The notes below the pieces were generated by a model. That model ran no database searches. It saw only the letters and a program-made list of their open reading frames with translations, and was not told the DNA's origin. This document shows positions 63,201 through 64,000 of a stretch of DNA of 64,000 bases, piece by piece. The stretch lies in the NCBI GenBank assembly GCA_963691655.1, contig OY829328.1, forward strand, positions 6,352,204 through 6,416,203, given 5' to 3'. The stretch's first letter is position 1. Every line of letters starts with the position of its first letter. This DNA is from Toxonevra muliebris. Taxonomy: Eukaryota > Arthropoda > Insecta > Diptera > Pallopteridae. A program made the position numbers and the translations under genes.

Positions 63201-64000
63201 ATTGCGTAGCAGTACAGCAAGAAATCGCTATTTCATGGTTATCATAAATTTTAATAGTTATATGTATTAAGTTAACTGATATAGCTATTTTTATTTTTAT
63301 CATTTAGAATTGATCGTTGGCTTGTACCAACAACACAAGATGCTCCTGCCAATAAATCACTACTCTCGAAATTACGTAGTGCCATACTGATACCTCATCA
63401 ACTGACGCCTGCCTATATGAAGAATAATCAAGTGTTCGTCTCATATTTATTTGTATTTATTGCAATTAATGTTTGCTTATTTATCTCTCGTGCCATACAG
63501 TATAGAGCAAGTAATGGTTTTGTGATAATTGCAAGAGCATGCGGTAAGTTTACCTAGAAAATAAGCATACCATGTGTCGTCCCACATAAAACTAAATACC
63601 ATATTTGGCTTAAGATTAGATAAAAATATTTACAACCAAATTCAAATCAAAGGAAAGACTCTTTCTTTGGGATTGACACATATTATTAACTATACCTGCA
63701 TTAATATTCGTCATTTTATTTGCAGGACAATGTCTAAATTTCAATTGCGCTTGGATACTCGTGCTCATGTTGCGGCATTCCCTCACATATCTACGATCTC
63801 AGGGTCTGTCATCATATCTGCCATTAGATCATCATATCTATCTACACAAAGTGACGGGCATTGCTATTTCTGTGTTTAGTTTACTGCACACGATAATGCA
63901 TCTCTTTAATTTTTCAATAATTGTAGTAAATGATCCGAAAATTAACGCTGGCCATTATACAATTGGTGAATGGTTGTTAACTGATCGTCCCGGTTTGTTT
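50272..64000 (+). CDS. Nox: NADPH oxidase, Nox5-type with EF-hands (partial, 3' end outside window)
   Basis: Ten coding exons with consistent GT-AG borders: 50272-51216, 58942-59036, 60080-60194, 60264-60361, 60825-60945, 61118-61268, 61348-61433, 61498-61622, 63308-63543 and 63726-64000 (still open). They give 749 codons without a stop. Residues 1-255 are low-complexity, 256-315 conserved-looking, about 316-570 an EF-hand module. The first transmembrane helix is about 620-640. [12 protein letters not shown] and the haem-binding helix follow, with His698 and His712 (13 residues between, as in the Nox/gp91phox pair). The FAD- and NADPH-binding dehydrogenase half lies beyond the window. Family knowledge: Nox5 enzymes pass electrons from NADPH across a membrane to oxygen, making superoxide when calcium binds the EF-hands. 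The start ATG has a good fly context (AA before, G after). Intron 1 is 7.7 kb and full of transposon debris. Confidence 0.93.
51217..54758. other. Nox intron 1, proximal part
   Basis: AT-rich. It contains the GGTGCCAC repeat block at 53091-53599 (listed separately). The frames at 52236-52861 and 53282-53557 have no domain signal. Confidence 0.5.
53091..53599. repeat. Spaced copies of a GGTGCCAC-type motif
   Basis: GGGAGGTGTCACTCCTA (53091), ATGTGCCGCCCCTCT (53371), GAGAGGTGCCACTCCTAC (about 53458) and GGTAGGTGCCACGCCCACT (53581) are diverged copies of one motif at uneven spacing in the same orientation. I recall similar GGTGCCACGCCC phrases repeated in fly genomes. It looks like the remains of a dispersed repeat array. 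Confidence 0.5.
54762..56908 (-). mobile_element. Tc1-like element, full length but dead, in Nox intron 1
   Basis: The ends are CACTATGG (54762) and CCATAGTG (to 56908) with TA on both sides (54760-54761, 56909-56910). Inverted ends match for about 75 bases, including CCTATATTTTAACAC and TTCACTGATTC. The minus strand reads, at about 56430-56640, [20 protein letters not shown] and [27 protein letters not shown] (helix-turn-helix and GRPSKLS-like linker of Tc1/Tc3). At about 55190-55350 it reads [20 protein letters not shown] and, shifted, [10 protein letters not shown] (catalytic Asp and Glu regions). Stops and frameshifts are frequent. A MITE is inserted at 55047-55153. Confidence 0.85.
55047..55153. 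mobile_element. Hairpin MITE nested in the Tc1-like element
   Basis: Thirty bases match perfectly in inverted orientation (GTTTTCTCAATGTCCGG and TTAAGCACTAATC on the left). The outer ends are GGGCTG and, inverted, CGACCG. The loop is under 40 bases. TAA flanks both sides, suggesting a 3-bp duplication. The perfect arms show it is much younger than its host element. Confidence 0.82.
56911..58941. other. Nox intron 1, distal part
   Basis: AT-rich, with an inverted copy of the AAACGCG repeat near 58505-58550. The short frames here (57424-57639, 58375-58572) lack domain or splice support. It ends at the exon 2 acceptor TTTTGCAG. Confidence 0.5.
58942..61622 (+). CDS. Nox: Nox coding exons 2-8: EF-hand module
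   Basis: Seven exons encode residues 316-579. Two loops are canonical: residues 470-481 ([12 protein letters not shown]) and 506-517 ([12 protein letters not shown]), with acidic residues at 1, 3 and 12 and Gly at 6. Three others look degenerate: [12 protein letters not shown] (Arg at position 12), [12 protein letters not shown] (Gln at 12), and [13 protein letters not shown] (one residue too long). So calcium sensing probably rests on the middle pair, and the outer ones are structural. Several donors sit so that reading into the intron meets TAA at once (59037, 60362, 61623). Introns between exons 3 and 8 are 64-460 bases. Confidence 0.92.
59037..60079. other. Nox intron 2
   Basis: 1,043 bases between the exon 2 donor GTAAGT and the acceptor TTTTTGCAG. 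The 139-residue frame at 59371-59790 has no domain and is taken as chance. Confidence 0.6.
60362..60824. other. Nox intron 4
   Basis: 463 bases from donor GTAAGC to an acceptor after a long poly-T tract (18 T, then GCAG). Nothing else recognised. Confidence 0.6.
61623..63307. other. Nox intron 8 with repeat debris
   Basis: 1,685 bases. It contains a short hairpin TGGCAACA/TGTTGCCA at 61804-61822 inside a wider pair ATTATTCGGT (61729) and ACCGAATAAT (61827). GGGGTTACATGG (about 61888) is matched inverted near 62855 and may bound a repeat of about 970 bp. A decayed dispersed repeat lies at 62930-63130. Confidence 0.5.
62930..63130 (+). repeat. Decayed dispersed repeat, copy B
   Basis: Contains ACGAATGGAAGGGACCTACA (63026-63045) and TGAATCCGAG, homologous to the inverted copy at 1020-1330. 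GAGGTTTGTCATTGC follows at about 63106. I recall such a repeat from tephritid genomes. The 93-residue frame here only translates the repeat. Confidence 0.5.
63308..64000 (+). CDS. Nox: Nox coding exons 9-10: first transmembrane helices and haem ligands
   Basis: Exon 9 (63308-63543) encodes [18 protein letters not shown] and then the helix [20 protein letters not shown]. Exon 10 (63726 onward) begins [20 protein letters not shown], followed by [11 protein letters not shown] and [11 protein letters not shown], which carry the first His pair of the two-haem ferric reductase domain. The open frame reaches base 64000, so this exon is cut by the window edge. Confidence 0.93.

Noticed and set aside
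1..64000. CRISPR arrays, operons or ribosome binding sites
   Set aside because: The window is clearly eukaryotic (spliced genes, AATAAA signals, insect transposons); no spaced identical repeats are seen.

Overview
The window is AT-rich animal DNA with spliced genes, long introns and dense transposon debris. The family content (a Nox5-type NADPH oxidase with EF-hands, an intronless trypsin-like protease, mariner and Tc1 elements) points to a higher fly. Two decayed copies of a dispersed repeat that I recall from tephritid fruit flies (near 1.3 kb and 63.0 kb) suggest Tephritidae. No search was run, so the placement is inference.

Layout. 1-11.6 kb: no recognisable gene, only AT-rich spacer, a decayed repeat and a CAG/CAA-rich block. 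11.6-13.2 kb: a MITE, then a single-exon trypsin-like protease on the minus strand. 13.2-30.6 kb: no gene, but many dead DNA transposons and foldbacks: hairpin MITEs, a 623-bp foldback, a decayed Tc1-like transposase, a LINE-like remnant, a 1.5-kb pogo-like element and a near-complete 465-bp palindrome. 30.6-31.6 kb: minus-strand exons resembling the 3' half of an insect chemoreceptor gene, joined by phase-0 introns. 33.0 kb: a tRNA-derived SINE with 13-bp target-site duplications. 36.8 kb: a complete hammerhead-ribozyme core inside an 18-bp perfect inverted repeat. 39.7-41.0 kb: an almost intact mariner whose transposase ends in a premature stop. 43.9-44.7 kb: an unrecognised possible two-exon gene. 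46.9-50.2 kb: AT-rich DNA with a GC-richer block that may hold the upstream part of the Nox gene.

From 50.27 kb to the window end runs the main gene, a calcium-regulated NADPH oxidase (Nox/Nox5 type) on the plus strand. I can place ten coding exons with consistent phases (749 codons, still open at base 64000): a long Ser/Asn/Thr-rich N-terminal exon with a PP1-docking-like KKVSF motif, an EF-hand module over seven exons, then the first transmembrane and haem-binding segments. Its 7.7-kb first coding intron carries a 2.15-kb Tc1-like element with about 75-bp inverted ends and a TA duplication, into which a hairpin MITE has inserted.

The most unusual signal is the hammerhead at 36.8 kb. Next are the SINE with clean duplications and the stacked palindromic elements, which would give long double-stranded RNA if transcribed.
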